Assembly: GCA_900489925.1 (NCBI GenBank)
Contig: UEHQ01000030.1
Location: 37,349 to 101,348, forward strand
DNA: 64,000 nt
From: Hyphomicrobiales bacterium
Lineage (GTDB): Bacteria; Pseudomonadota; Alphaproteobacteria; Rhizobiales; Rhizobiaceae
Reading direction: 5' to 3'
Part shown: piece after piece, positions 52,243-61,150 of the stretch
Position numbering within the stretch: the first letter of the stretch is position 1
How the letters are laid out: every line of letters starts with the position of its first letter
Notes under the pieces: model-generated
Told to the model about the DNA's origin: nothing
The model's database searches: none
Seen by the model: only the letters and a program-made list of their open reading frames with translations
Translations under genes and position numbers: made by a program

Positions 52243-53868
52243 TTACGGCGTCGCCAGCATCATCTCCGCCGCCTTCTCGGCGATCATGATCACCGGCGAG
52301 TTCGTGTTGCCGGATACAATGGTCGGCATGATCGACGCATCGACGACGCGCAGCTTGCCAAGACCATGGACGCGCAGGCTCGGGTCCACCACCGCCATCG
52401 GATCGTTGCCCATCTTGCAGGTGCCGACCGGGTGGAAGATCGTGGTTGCAATATCGCCGGCGCAGCGGATCAGCTCATCATCGCTTTGATACTTCGAGCC
52501 GGGAAGCATTTCCTCGGGACGAAAACCAGCAATGGCGTTGGCCTGCATCAGGCTGCGGGCGTGACGGATGGACTTTGCAGCAAGCAGGCGATCGCCGACG
52601 GTGGACAGGTAATTCGGGCGGATTTCCGCCGCGGCCTCCGCGTCGCGGGTCGTGATATGCACAGTCCCGCGGCTCTCCGGCCTGAGATTGCATACCGAAA
52701 CGGTTACAGCGGGATAAGAGTGCAGCGGCTCGCCGAGCCTGTCGGTGCTGAGCGGCTGGACGTGATATTCGAGATCAGCGGTCGCAACAGCCGGATCGCT
52801 CCTGGCGAAGATGCCAAGCTGGCTCGGCGCCATGGAGAGGGGCCCCGAGCGGCTGAGCGCATATTGCAAGCCCATGCCGGCACGGCTCAGCAGGCTGTGA
52901 TAAAGCTGGTTCAGCGTACGCGCCCCTTCGATCTTGAAGACAGTGCGGATCTGCAGATGGTCTTGCAGGTTTTCGCCGACACCCTGCAGTGCGTGATGAA
53001 CGGGAATGCCGAGGTCAGCCAGTAGATCCGGTCGCCCTATCGCGGAGAGTTCGAGCACCTTCGGTGAGTTGATGGCCCCTGCCGAAAGCACGACTTCGCG
53101 CGTCGCGTGTGCCACACAGACCCGGCCGTTGAGACGGAAGCGCACACCGGACGCCGCCTTGCCGTCGAATTCCAGCCGTTCGGTTTCGGCATTGATCAGA
53201 ACCCGGAGATTCCTGCGCTTCATCGCGGGGCGAAGGAAGGCCTTTGTGGTATTCCAGCGCACGCCGCCACGCTGGTTGACCTCGAAATATCCAGAGCCCT
53301 CGTTGTCGCCCCCATTGAAGTCATCCGTCTTGCGAATGCCGAGCTCCTCGGCCGCGTCGCGGAAAGCGTCGAGGATCGGCCAGGAGAGCCGCTGGCGCTC
53401 CACGCGCCATTCCCCACCTGCACCATGCAGCGCGGACTTACCCCGATAATTGTCTTCCGATTTCAGGAAATAGGGCAAAACGTCGTCCCAGCCCCAGCCG
53501 GCATTGCCGGCCTGGCGCCAACCGTCGTAGTCAGCCGCCTGGCCGCGCATGTAGATCATGCCGTTGATGGAAGAGCAGCCGCCGAGGACCTTCCCCCTGG
53601 GATAGTTCAGCGCGCGGCCATTCAGGCCCGACTCGGATGCCGTCTTCATCATCCAGTCAGTGCGCGGGTTGCCCATGCAGTAGAGATAACCGATCGGCAC
53701 ATGGATCCAGTGATAGCGATCCGTGCCACCGGCTTCGAGAAGCAGCACGCGATTCCTCGGGTCGGCCGAGAGCCTGTTTGCAAGCACGCAGCCTGCCGAA
53801 CCGGCTCCGACGATGATGAAGTCGTAACTGCCTTCATCCACCGGCGTTTCATTGTCAGGCATCGTCAC
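52243..53868 (-). CDS. GMC-family FAD oxidoreductase
   Basis: 541 residues. FAD dinucleotide-binding motif YDFIIVGAGSAGCVLANRLS (residues 15-34), GMC signatures RGKVLGGCSSINGMIY and GAINSPKVLELSAIG, and the C-terminal catalytic pair His in TIFHPVGTCKMG and Asn in SGNTNSPVIMIAEK. It resembles choline and alcohol dehydrogenases of this family. GTG at 53868 overlaps the kinase stop (GTGA) and has GGGAG upstream; an ATG two codons in is possible. Last gene of the sugar operon, so it probably oxidises the substrate or an alcohol intermediate of that pathway. No signal peptide. Confidence 0.9.
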   Translation of the reverse strand: MTMPDNETPVDEGSYDFIIVGAGSAGCVLANRLSADPRNRVLLLEAGGTDRYHWIHVPIGYLYCMGNPRTDWMMKTASESGLNGRALNYPRGKVLGGCSSINGMIYMRGQAADYDGWRQAGNAGWGWDDVLPYFLKSEDNYRGKSALHGAGGEWRVERQRLSWPILDAFRDAAEELGIRKTDDFNGGDNEGSGYFEVNQRGGVRWNTTKAFLRPAMKRRNLRVLINAETERLEFDGKAASGVRFRLNGRVCVAHATREVVLSAGAINSPKVLELSAIGRPDLLADLGIPVHHALQGVGENLQDHLQIRTVFKIEGARTLNQLYHSLLSRAGMGLQYALSRSGPLSMAPSQLGIFARSDPAVATADLEYHVQPLSTDRLGEPLHSYPAVTVSVCNLRPESRGTVHITTRDAEAAAEIRPNYLSTVGDRLLAAKSIRHARSLMQANAIAGFRPEEMLPGSKYQSDDELIRCAGDIATTIFHPVGTCKMGNDPMAVVDPSLRVHGLGKLRVVDASIMPTIVSGNTNSPVIMIAEKAAEMMLATP

Positions 53869-55394
53869 GCGGCAACTCCCGTTTCCAGCCGGCCCGTTGC
53901 CGACAGCCGCTGCCAGAGCGGCGCCATCGCTTCAGCGATATCGGTATAAAGCCGGTAGCGGCGATCGTAGTGGCCGGCAAGCGCGCAGTTCGGCTGGTAG
54001 TGGCGATCGATCTGCACCATGGCGTTGGCGCCTTCCGTGAAATCGGCAAAAAGACCGACGCCGGTTCCGGCCGCAATCGCTGCTCCAAGGGCGCCCGTCT
54101 CCCGCGAGACGGCAACGGAGACCGGCATACCAAGCACATCTGCAAAAATCTGAGGCCATAGGCGGCTTCGCGAGCCACCACCGGAAAGCACGGCCTCGTC
54201 AAACGTGGCGCCGGCCTTGCGAATAGTCTCGATATGCTGGCGATGGCCGAAGGCCACGCCTTCCAGCAAGGCTCGGATCAGGTGGCCCTTCCCGTGCCAG
54301 CCGGCAATTCCATAATAGCCGGCCCGCGCATGACCATCCTGCTGGGCACCGTAGAGATAGGGGTGGTAAAGCGGATCATCCGCCGTGGGCTCCACTACGG
54401 CCGCAAGTGCGCAAGCCGCATCGAACGGCGACACGCCATCCATATGCTCGCCGTCGAAAAACTCCCTGACCAGCCATTCGAGGTTGGCGGCGGAGGTCGC
54501 GCTGTTCTCCATCGCCATATAGCGGCTGCGGTCAAAGGTCGAGGACATGAACACCGGCCCGTCGAGTGTCGGGCCGTCCATGATGACCTGATTGATGCTC
54601 CACGTCCCTGCGATGATCGAAGCGCTGCCGGTGCGCGAGACGCCCGAACCGAGCGCCGAGGCGACGACATCGAACAGGCCGCCGATGACAGGCGTGCCGG
54701 CGGCAAGCCCCGTCTCCGCCGCAACAGCCTCGGTCACGGTGCCGGCAATATCGGCGCTTTCGATCAACGGCGGTAGAAGCGCCATAGAGTCGGCCAGTCC
54801 GTAGGCGGCCATCAGCGTCCTGTCGTAGCGGCGGGCGGCGAGATCCAGCAGCCCGGCCCCGGACATGTCGGACACTTCACTGACGCGCCGACCGGTCAGC
54901 CGGTTGACGATGAAATCCTTGGAGAAGAACACCGTGCCGATACGTTGGAAGAGATCGGGTCTATGGCGTTTCAGCCAGGCCAGCAAGGTCGGTGTCTGCG
55001 AGGGCCATGGACGCTGACGGGCGATGGCCGCCGTCCTGTCTCCAACCCCTTCCGCCGCCCATTCCTCGACAAGGCCTGTCGCTCTGGTATCCAGTGACTG
55101 GATGCCGATCAAAGGTTCGCCGGCGCGGTCGAGCGCATAGAGCCCGTTGCCGTGACCGGCGCAGCCGATCGCGGCGATTTCGGTCGCTGCAATGCCGGCC
55201 TGGTTGAGGCAGGCACGGATCACGCGCTTGGCATTGGCCCAAAGTTCGCCGAGATCCCGCTCGACATGGCCGGGGCACGGCATCCGGCTATGGCCCTCCT
55301 CCCCCGCATAGGCCACTTCCTTGCCCGTCCGGTCAAAGATCACCGCCTTGATGACCGTGTTGCCGGCATCGAGCCCCAACAAATAGTTTCTCAT
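53865..55394 (-). CDS. FGGY-family carbohydrate kinase, LyxK-like
   Basis: 509 residues. Both FGGY lobes are complete: LGLDAGNTVIKAVIFDRTGK at the N-terminus and GTWSIN, YGIAGWHGKGHLIRALLEG, LSGGGSRSRLWPQIFADVLG in the ATP lobe. PVIGGLFDVVASALGSGV and the overall pattern resemble L-xylulose/3-keto-L-gulonate kinase (LyxK) more than xylulokinase or LsrK. The substrate is therefore a ketose or polyol that cannot be named. GGGAGGGG at a good distance supports MRNYLLG at 55394. It follows the aldolase gene and is coupled to the GMC gene. Confidence 0.88.
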   Translation of the reverse strand: MRNYLLGLDAGNTVIKAVIFDRTGKEVAYAGEEGHSRMPCPGHVERDLGELWANAKRVIRACLNQAGIAATEIAAIGCAGHGNGLYALDRAGEPLIGIQSLDTRATGLVEEWAAEGVGDRTAAIARQRPWPSQTPTLLAWLKRHRPDLFQRIGTVFFSKDFIVNRLTGRRVSEVSDMSGAGLLDLAARRYDRTLMAAYGLADSMALLPPLIESADIAGTVTEAVAAETGLAAGTPVIGGLFDVVASALGSGVSRTGSASIIAGTWSINQVIMDGPTLDGPVFMSSTFDRSRYMAMENSATSAANLEWLVREFFDGEHMDGVSPFDAACALAAVVEPTADDPLYHPYLYGAQQDGHARAGYYGIAGWHGKGHLIRALLEGVAFGHRQHIETIRKAGATFDEAVLSGGGSRSRLWPQIFADVLGMPVSVAVSRETGALGAAIAAGTGVGLFADFTEGANAMVQIDRHYQPNCALAGHYDRRYRLYTDIAEAMAPLWQRLSATGRLETGVAA

Positions 55395-55561
55395 CTTGAA
55401 CCCCTCCCAGGTTCTGACAAAGTCTCGCGCGGCTCCAGCCCGCCTCCAAGGGGAAAGTGCCCCTGGACGACGATCCGCGTTGTGGCCGAGCCCCATCGCT
55501 CGCCCACATCTCCCCTTGGCCGCAATCACCGCGATCCATGGCCGCTACCCTGCATGGGGTA

Positions 55562-56404
55562 TCAGCCTCGCTGGTAAAGTGCGAAGGCCTCCTCGCCACT
55601 CGCATCCTCGTGAATGATCGCCATCAGGCCGCGCACGACCGCATTCGGATTGGCATGCTGGTAGATGTTGCGCCCATAGACCATGCCCATTGCGCCCTGC
55701 CGCATCAAGGCCGCGGACTTGGCAAAAACGGCTCCAAGGTCTTCCTTTCCACCGCCACGCACCAGCACCGGGCAACGCGCCGCCTCCACCACGCGGTGGA
55801 AATCATCAGCGTTCGTCGTGGGATCGGCTTTGACGATATCGGCGCCCATCTCCCGGGCAAGGCGCGTGAGCGTCACGATCTTGTCGGCATCGCCATCGAC
55901 CATGTAGCCGCCACGCTCGGTTACCGGCTGCATGACCAGCGGCTCGATCATCAGGGGCATTCCGTATTTCTCGCAATCGGCTCGCACGCGGGAAATGTTC
56001 TGGACGCACTGGCGAAAGAGATCCGGCTCGTCAGGCAGCATGAAGAGGTTCACGACGACACAAGCGGCATCCATCTGCAGCGCGCCAACCAGAGGCTCGG
56101 CCTCGTTCTGCAGCACCGCCCACATGTCGCGATGGTGGATGCGGTTATAGGGGTTGCCCATGTCGAGACGCATGACGAGCGCAGGCTTGTCCTTGCCCGG
56201 CAGGTCCTGCAGCAAGTCGGCCTGGCCGTAATTCATCTGGATCGCATCGGGCTTGGCATCGACCAACGCCTTCACGACAGCAGGCATGTTCTCCAGGCCA
56301 TCCAGGAAGGATGGCTCGTTGCAGACGCCATGGTCGATCGCGACATCTAGGCAACGGCCGTTGCCGAACAGCCGGTTCATCCGGACTTTGCGGTTGTCTC
56401 GCAT
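55562..56404 (-). CDS. DhnA/LsrF-type class I aldolase
   Basis: 280 residues. (beta/alpha)8 barrel of the DeoC/FbaB/LsrF group with CLDVAIDHGV near the N-terminus, the Schiff-base Lys in GADIVKADPTTNADDF and the phosphate-binding VLVRGGGKEDLG. It would cleave a phosphorylated keto sugar, probably releasing DHAP, or act as an LsrF-like thiolase. The kinase and FAD dehydrogenase beside it suggest a ketose 1-phosphate substrate. ATG at 56404 has AAAGGAG; it overlaps the end of the GlpD-like gene by 28 bases. Confidence 0.87.
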   Translation of the reverse strand: MRDNRKVRMNRLFGNGRCLDVAIDHGVCNEPSFLDGLENMPAVVKALVDAKPDAIQMNYGQADLLQDLPGKDKPALVMRLDMGNPYNRIHHRDMWAVLQNEAEPLVGALQMDAACVVVNLFMLPDEPDLFRQCVQNISRVRADCEKYGMPLMIEPLVMQPVTERGGYMVDGDADKIVTLTRLAREMGADIVKADPTTNADDFHRVVEAARCPVLVRGGGKEDLGAVFAKSAALMRQGAMGMVYGRNIYQHANPNAVVRGLMAIIHEDASGEEAFALYQRG

Positions 56405-58125
56405 ACTTCACTCCTTTGTTCGTTCCTTGCGGAAAGGGTTTCTTCGCAGACGCCGTGGCGCTCATGCATGAGGGTCAGAAAACGGGTGCGCTCCTCGGCG
56501 GCACGCTGAGGCGACCAGCCTTTTTCGGAGGCGAGAATCTCGAGAACGGCATCCGCCATCTCGAGCGAGAGTTCGCCGGTGATGGCAAGCGTCGTGCGCC
56601 GCAGCAGAATGTCGTCTAGGTGCTCGACCGCTTCGCCGCGAATGACGAAAATGAGCTCGCGAGCGCTGTAGCCGGCATGAGGCAACATGCGATCCGGCGC
56701 CACCGCAATGAAGCGGGCGACCTCGGCGGCATCCGTGCCATAGCGTGAAAAGAGCGTCGCGGCGCGATCCTCGGCAAGGCCCGTAGTCGCCGTGAGCCGC
56801 CGCAGCCAATCGCCTCGATCGTCGGGAAAGTCGCGTCCACCACCGAAGGTGCGCTCGGCGGTATCGAGACGACGCTTTCGACCGAGACGCTCCAGCGCCA
56901 TGTCCGCGGCCAGTTCGCCGAAGGAGCGGAAGGTGGTCCACTTCCCGCCGATCATGCAGAGCACCGGTGGGCTGCCCTCGCCACCCTCGATGACAGTGCA
57001 GAAATGGTCGCGCGGAATGCGGCCGGTAAAGCTGTCCTTGCTGGCGGGCAACGGCCGCACGCCGGCAAACTGGAAGACAATTTCCTCCGGCCGGATCACG
57101 ACGCCGGGCAGCACGAAGGCAAGCGACTGCAGGATATAGTCGCGCTCGTCCGCCTCGCAGCGCACCGTCCCGGGGTCGTCGACCCTTATGTCCGTCGAGC
57201 CAACCAGCACCTTCCCGAGATAGGGGAAAAGGATGCAGATGCGCCCATCCTCATTCTCGTAGTAGATCATGTGGCCATCAAGCATATCCCGCAGGCCGAC
57301 ATTGTCGACGATCAGGTGCGAGCCCTTAGTGCCCCCCATCAATGGTGCAGGGCGGCCCTTCTCGGAAAAGAGCGCGCCGTTGGCGATATCGATCCATCCA
57401 CCGGTCGCATTGATGATCAATGCCGGCTTGATTGTCAGCGTCTCGCCCGAGGGACCGTCGCGCAGCAGAAATTCTCCGCCCGAATTCTGTTCGACAGTAG
57501 CGTAGTTCAGCGCAGCGGCGTTCGCACTCGACGTAAGGCCATCGACCAGCAGCTCCATGCCAATGCGCTCCGGGTGACTTACCCAGGCATCGTAGTAAGT
57601 GGCGGAGTTGCGGATCGCCGGATTGAGTGCCGGCCATTTGGCGAGCGTGCTCCTGCGCCCGCGAAACTGGTGGCGCGGCATCAGCGCCCGCTTGCGCGTC
57701 AGGAAGTCGTAGATGCTGAGCCCAGCCTTGATGACCACGGCGCCGCGACGGCTCGGCCGGCGACTAAGTCCGAGGAACCGGACGATTCCATTGGCAAGGC
57801 CAGAAAAGACGTCGAAGATCGGAACCGTCGTCGCCAATGGCGCAACATAGTGCGGCGCATTGCGCAGCAATCGGTCCCGCTCGACCAGGGATTCCTGTAC
57901 GAGACTGAATTCGCCGTTTTCGAGATAACGCAGCCCGCCATGCACCATGCGGGAAAGCGCGGCACTGGCACCGGAGCAATAATCGGCCTGCTCGACAAGC
58001 AGCACGTTGACGCCCTGCAACGCCAGCTCGCGAAAAACGCTGAGCCCGTTGATCCCGCCGCCGAGGACGCACACGTCCACCTTCGGGCTTTTGCTAAGCC
58101 CGTCCAATGTCTCTTTACGGTTCAT
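56377..58125 (-). CDS. GlpD/EryB-like FAD-dependent polyol-phosphate dehydrogenase
   Basis: 582 residues, longer than typical GlpD by a C-terminal helical domain. FAD motif VCVLGGGINGLSVFRELALQ (17-36), VHGGLRYLENGEFSLVQESL, GTKGSHLIVDN and VGSTDIRVDDPG are the GlpD signatures, with DUF/DAO_C-like region after about 390. GlpD oxidises glycerol 3-phosphate to DHAP; EryB of the erythritol pathway is a homologue acting on erythritol phosphate. Here, beside a sugar kinase and aldolase, it is expected to oxidise a longer polyol phosphate. Start at 58125. Confidence 0.88.
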   Translation of the reverse strand: MNRKETLDGLSKSPKVDVCVLGGGINGLSVFRELALQGVNVLLVEQADYCSGASAALSRMVHGGLRYLENGEFSLVQESLVERDRLLRNAPHYVAPLATTVPIFDVFSGLANGIVRFLGLSRRPSRRGAVVIKAGLSIYDFLTRKRALMPRHQFRGRRSTLAKWPALNPAIRNSATYYDAWVSHPERIGMELLVDGLTSSANAAALNYATVEQNSGGEFLLRDGPSGETLTIKPALIINATGGWIDIANGALFSEKGRPAPLMGGTKGSHLIVDNVGLRDMLDGHMIYYENEDGRICILFPYLGKVLVGSTDIRVDDPGTVRCEADERDYILQSLAFVLPGVVIRPEEIVFQFAGVRPLPASKDSFTGRIPRDHFCTVIEGGEGSPPVLCMIGGKWTTFRSFGELAADMALERLGRKRRLDTAERTFGGGRDFPDDRGDWLRRLTATTGLAEDRAATLFSRYGTDAAEVARFIAVAPDRMLPHAGYSARELIFVIRGEAVEHLDDILLRRTTLAITGELSLEMADAVLEILASEKGWSPQRAAEERTRFLTLMHERHGVCEETLSARNEQRSEVCETTAKSG

Positions 58126-58137
58126 GATGCTGGTCCG

Positions 58138-59133
58138 TTATCCGTCCATATGGGCGAGCTTCGCCGAGAGCGCCGCGTCGATAGCCTTGAGATCGTCGAC
58201 CGAAAGCTGAAGCGTGCCGGCCCTTGCATTGTCGAGCGCCTGCGCCGGGTTGCGAGCGCCACAGAGCGCAAAGGTGATCCCCGGCTGCGCCAGCGTCCAT
58301 GCAATCACCACCTGGGCAATGCTCGCATCATGTCGCGCCGCGACCGGCCGGATGGCATCGGAGAAATCCTTCGCCTTCTGTCGACTGCCGACCGAGAAGC
58401 GCGGGTTGTCCTTGCGCTGGTCGTCGCCCGAAAAGATGCGGTCCGGCCCGACCGCGCCGGAGAGCAGCCCGAGCGCCAGCGAGGAATAGCTGAGCGTCGA
58501 CACACCGCTTGCAACAGTGAGCGGCAGCAGGTCCGCCTCGATCTCGCGATCGATCATGCTGAACCGCTCCTGGATCGCATCGAGCGACCCGGTTTCGATA
58601 TACCGCTGAAGCTCCGACCGATCGACATTGCTGGCGCCGATCGCGCGGATCTTGCCCGCCGCCTTCAACTCTTCAAGCGCCCGGACGGTCTCCTCGATCG
58701 GTGTCGTCGCGTCCTGCCAATGGGTGATGTAGAGATCGATATGATCCGTGCCGAGCCGGCGCAGGCTTTGTTCCACCTCGTGGACGATCGCGTCCCGGCC
58801 GAGATAGCGGTGAACCGGCTTGCCGTCCTGATCGAAGAAATGGCGGCCCTTCTGCGTGTGCCAGACCAGACCGCACTTCGTCGCGATCACGGCCTGGTCG
58901 CGGCGTCCGGCAAGCGCCTTGCCGACGATTTCCTCCGAGCGGCCAAGCCCATAAGCGGGCGCCGTGTCGATGAGCGTGACGCCCGCATCCAGCGAGGCCT
59001 GGATCGCGGCGATCGATTCCGCCTCGTCGGTCCCGCCCCACATCCAGCCGCCGATCGCCCATGTTCCAAGCCCGACAGCCGAGGCCTTGACGCCGGAGCG
59101 CCCGATCTCGCGGGTCAACTGCTCGCCGCTCAT
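58138..59133 (-). CDS. Aldo/keto reductase
   Basis: 331 residues, (beta/alpha)8 NADP-dependent oxidoreductase. The catalytic tetrad is visible: Asp in LIDTAPAYG, the Tyr of APAYG, Lys in IATKCG and His in YITHWQD. It resembles the AKR11/YgdS-like group acting on sugars and aldehydes. In this operon it may reduce an aldehyde released by the aldolase (for example glycolaldehyde) or convert the imported sugar to a polyol. Stop overlaps the start of the downstream regulator region by four bases. Confidence 0.9.
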   Translation of the reverse strand: MSGEQLTREIGRSGVKASAVGLGTWAIGGWMWGGTDEAESIAAIQASLDAGVTLIDTAPAYGLGRSEEIVGKALAGRRDQAVIATKCGLVWHTQKGRHFFDQDGKPVHRYLGRDAIVHEVEQSLRRLGTDHIDLYITHWQDATTPIEETVRALEELKAAGKIRAIGASNVDRSELQRYIETGSLDAIQERFSMIDREIEADLLPLTVASGVSTLSYSSLALGLLSGAVGPDRIFSGDDQRKDNPRFSVGSRQKAKDFSDAIRPVAARHDASIAQVVIAWTLAQPGITFALCGARNPAQALDNARAGTLQLSVDDLKAIDAALSAKLAHMDG

Positions 59134-60137
59134 GCCTGGTGTCCTTCCTCGGATGCTATTTCAAGAATGCGCGCCCCGGTCGCCTCGTCGGTCACCAGCG
59201 TGTCGAGATGATTGCCCCTGAGAACGCTGAGGATGGAGCCGGCCTTGTTCAACCCACTCGCCACACCGATCTTCGTCGGGATCGAGGCAAACTCCTCGAG
59301 TGTCAGCGAGACCAGCGATCGGTTGAGGCTGTAGTCGCAAAGCTGGCCTTCGCCGTCGAGCAGGTGTGCAAGCAGTTCAGAGCTCGCGCCGGCGTGCTCG
59401 ATCGCCATGCGATCGGTGCTCGATGATGGATGCAGGTCGTAGTACGTCGAGTCGCTGCTCAGGATCGAGCCGATGCCCACGACGGCAACCTTCGCATCGC
59501 GCGCCCGCTGGAAAACATCTGCCACGGAGCGCATGGCCATCAGCATCGCGCGCTGCTCGGCATTGTCGGCAAAGAGCGGCGCGTGGATCTGGTAGGAGCG
59601 CCCGCCCAGCCGTTCGGCCATCAGCGTCGAGACATGGTTGACGTCGGTATAGTGCTTGCCCTGGACGCAGCCGGTCGCGGGGATGACTTCGACATCGAAG
59701 CGGCGACCGGGTTGCAGGCCGGCGACGACGGCGCTGACGCCCTTGCCGCCGGTGATGCAGATCGTGTCGCCATCGGCGATCTCTTCGATCAGCAGCCGGG
59801 CCGCCGCCTCGCCGACCGCCTGAAGTGCGGTCTGCGGGTTGTCGGAAACGGTCGGCACCACGACGGCACGGCTGATGCCGCCAAGCGCGAGCAACCGCTC
59901 TTCCATATCCACCAGCGGCTCGACCGGCGACTTGATCTTGATCTCGACGAGGCCGAGCTGGCGACCGCGCTTGATCAGCCGGTTGACGGTCGCATGCGAG
60001 ATGCCGAGCTGGTCGGCGATCTGCGCCTGGGTCAGGCCTTCAAGAAAATGCAGCACGAGCGCCTGGTGCATCTGGCGCGCGATGACGATTTCCTCGCGCG
60101 GCGCTGTGGTCTTGGGTTTCAGTCTTGCGATCGGCAT
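59130..60137 (-). CDS. SorC-family sugar-responsive transcriptional regulator
   Basis: 335 residues. N-terminal HTH (LVLHFLEGLTQAQIADQLGI, SHATVNRLIKRGRQLGLVEI) and a SorC effector domain (ISRAVVVPTVSDNPQTALQA, ITGGKGVSAVVAGLQPGRRF, ATGCVQGKHYTDVNHVSTLM, GVASGLNKAGSILSVLRG). It likely senses a phosphorylated sugar and represses or activates the operon in which it lies between the permease and the aldo/keto reductase genes. MPIARLKP at 60137 begins one base after the permease stop. Two inverted repeats in the binding-protein promoter (63848-63929) are candidate operators. Confidence 0.88.
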   Translation of the reverse strand: MPIARLKPKTTAPREEIVIARQMHQALVLHFLEGLTQAQIADQLGISHATVNRLIKRGRQLGLVEIKIKSPVEPLVDMEERLLALGGISRAVVVPTVSDNPQTALQAVGEAAARLLIEEIADGDTICITGGKGVSAVVAGLQPGRRFDVEVIPATGCVQGKHYTDVNHVSTLMAERLGGRSYQIHAPLFADNAEQRAMLMAMRSVADVFQRARDAKVAVVGIGSILSSDSTYYDLHPSSSTDRMAIEHAGASSELLAHLLDGEGQLCDYSLNRSLVSLTLEEFASIPTKIGVASGLNKAGSILSVLRGNHLDTLVTDEATGARILEIASEEGHQA

Positions 60138-60138
60138 A

Positions 60139-61128
60139 TCAGACGGCCTTCCGCTTGTGCAGGAAATGATCGATGGAAACGGCGGCAAGGAGAATGCACC
60201 CCTTGATCATGTCCTGCCAATAGACCGAGACGTTCAGCAGGATCAGCGACGAGGTGACGACCGAGAGCAAAGCGATGCCGAGGATGGCGCCGAGGATCGT
60301 GCCGGAACCGCCGTTGAGCGAGGCGCCACCGATCACCGCTGCCGCGATGATGTTGAGCTCCATGCCGACACCGAAGGTCGGTGTCGCGGCGCCGAAGCGG
60401 GACATGTAAATCACCCCGGCGACACCTGCGAGCGTGGAGCAGAGCACCGTGACCCAGAACTTCACCTGATTGGTCTTGATGCCGGAATAGAGCGCCGCCT
60501 TCTCGTTGCTCCCCGTATAGAACACCTTGCGGAAGGCCGTTGCCCGGCGCAGCAGGAAATCGAAGAGGACGACGACGGCGACGAAGATCAGGATGACATA
60601 CGGCACACCGTAGAACGTGCCCTGGCCGACGGCCTTGAAACCAGCCGGCAGTGTGAAGAGGGAAAGCGGCGTGCCCTTGGTGATGATGAGGCAGAGTCCG
60701 CGCACGATCACCATGCCCGCAAGCGAGGTGATGAAGTGATTGAGCCCCACCACGGTCACGAAGAAGCCCATGATTGCGCCGATGACGCCGCTGGCAAGGA
60801 TGCCGATCAGCGATGCGGTCCACGGGTCGAGCCCGGCAAGGAACAGCGAGCCGGAAAGCACCATGGCAAAGCAGACGACCGAGCCGACAGCCAGATCGAT
60901 ACCGCCGACGATCAAAAGGATCGTCATGCCGACGACGACGATGCCCTCCACCGAGAAGCTCATCAGCATGGCGCGGAAGTTGCCCAGCGTCAGAAAGTGC
61001 GGCGAGGCAAAGCTCATGGCGACGCAAAGCGCGAGGATGATCGCGATCAATCCCGCTTCACGCATCGTGCCGATGCGTTTCCACGCTCCTGTCTTCGGTA
61101 TCTCCGTCGTCATCGTATCGATCGCCAT
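60139..61128 (-). CDS. Sugar ABC transporter permease, RbsC type
   Basis: 329 residues with about nine to ten hydrophobic helices. RbsC-class landmarks are present (IVVVGMTILLIVGGIDLAVG, FFVTVVGLNHFITSLAGMVI, NIIAAAVIGGASLNGGSGT). A single permease gene fits a homodimeric channel. The start MAIDTMTTE at 61128 has GGGGAG upstream; an ATG at 61161 would overlap the ATPase gene. Confidence 0.93.
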   Translation of the reverse strand: MAIDTMTTEIPKTGAWKRIGTMREAGLIAIILALCVAMSFASPHFLTLGNFRAMLMSFSVEGIVVVGMTILLIVGGIDLAVGSVVCFAMVLSGSLFLAGLDPWTASLIGILASGVIGAIMGFFVTVVGLNHFITSLAGMVIVRGLCLIITKGTPLSLFTLPAGFKAVGQGTFYGVPYVILIFVAVVVLFDFLLRRATAFRKVFYTGSNEKAALYSGIKTNQVKFWVTVLCSTLAGVAGVIYMSRFGAATPTFGVGMELNIIAAAVIGGASLNGGSGTILGAILGIALLSVVTSSLILLNVSVYWQDMIKGCILLAAVSIDHFLHKRKAV

Positions 61129-61150
61129 GCCCGTTTCTCCCCTTCCATCT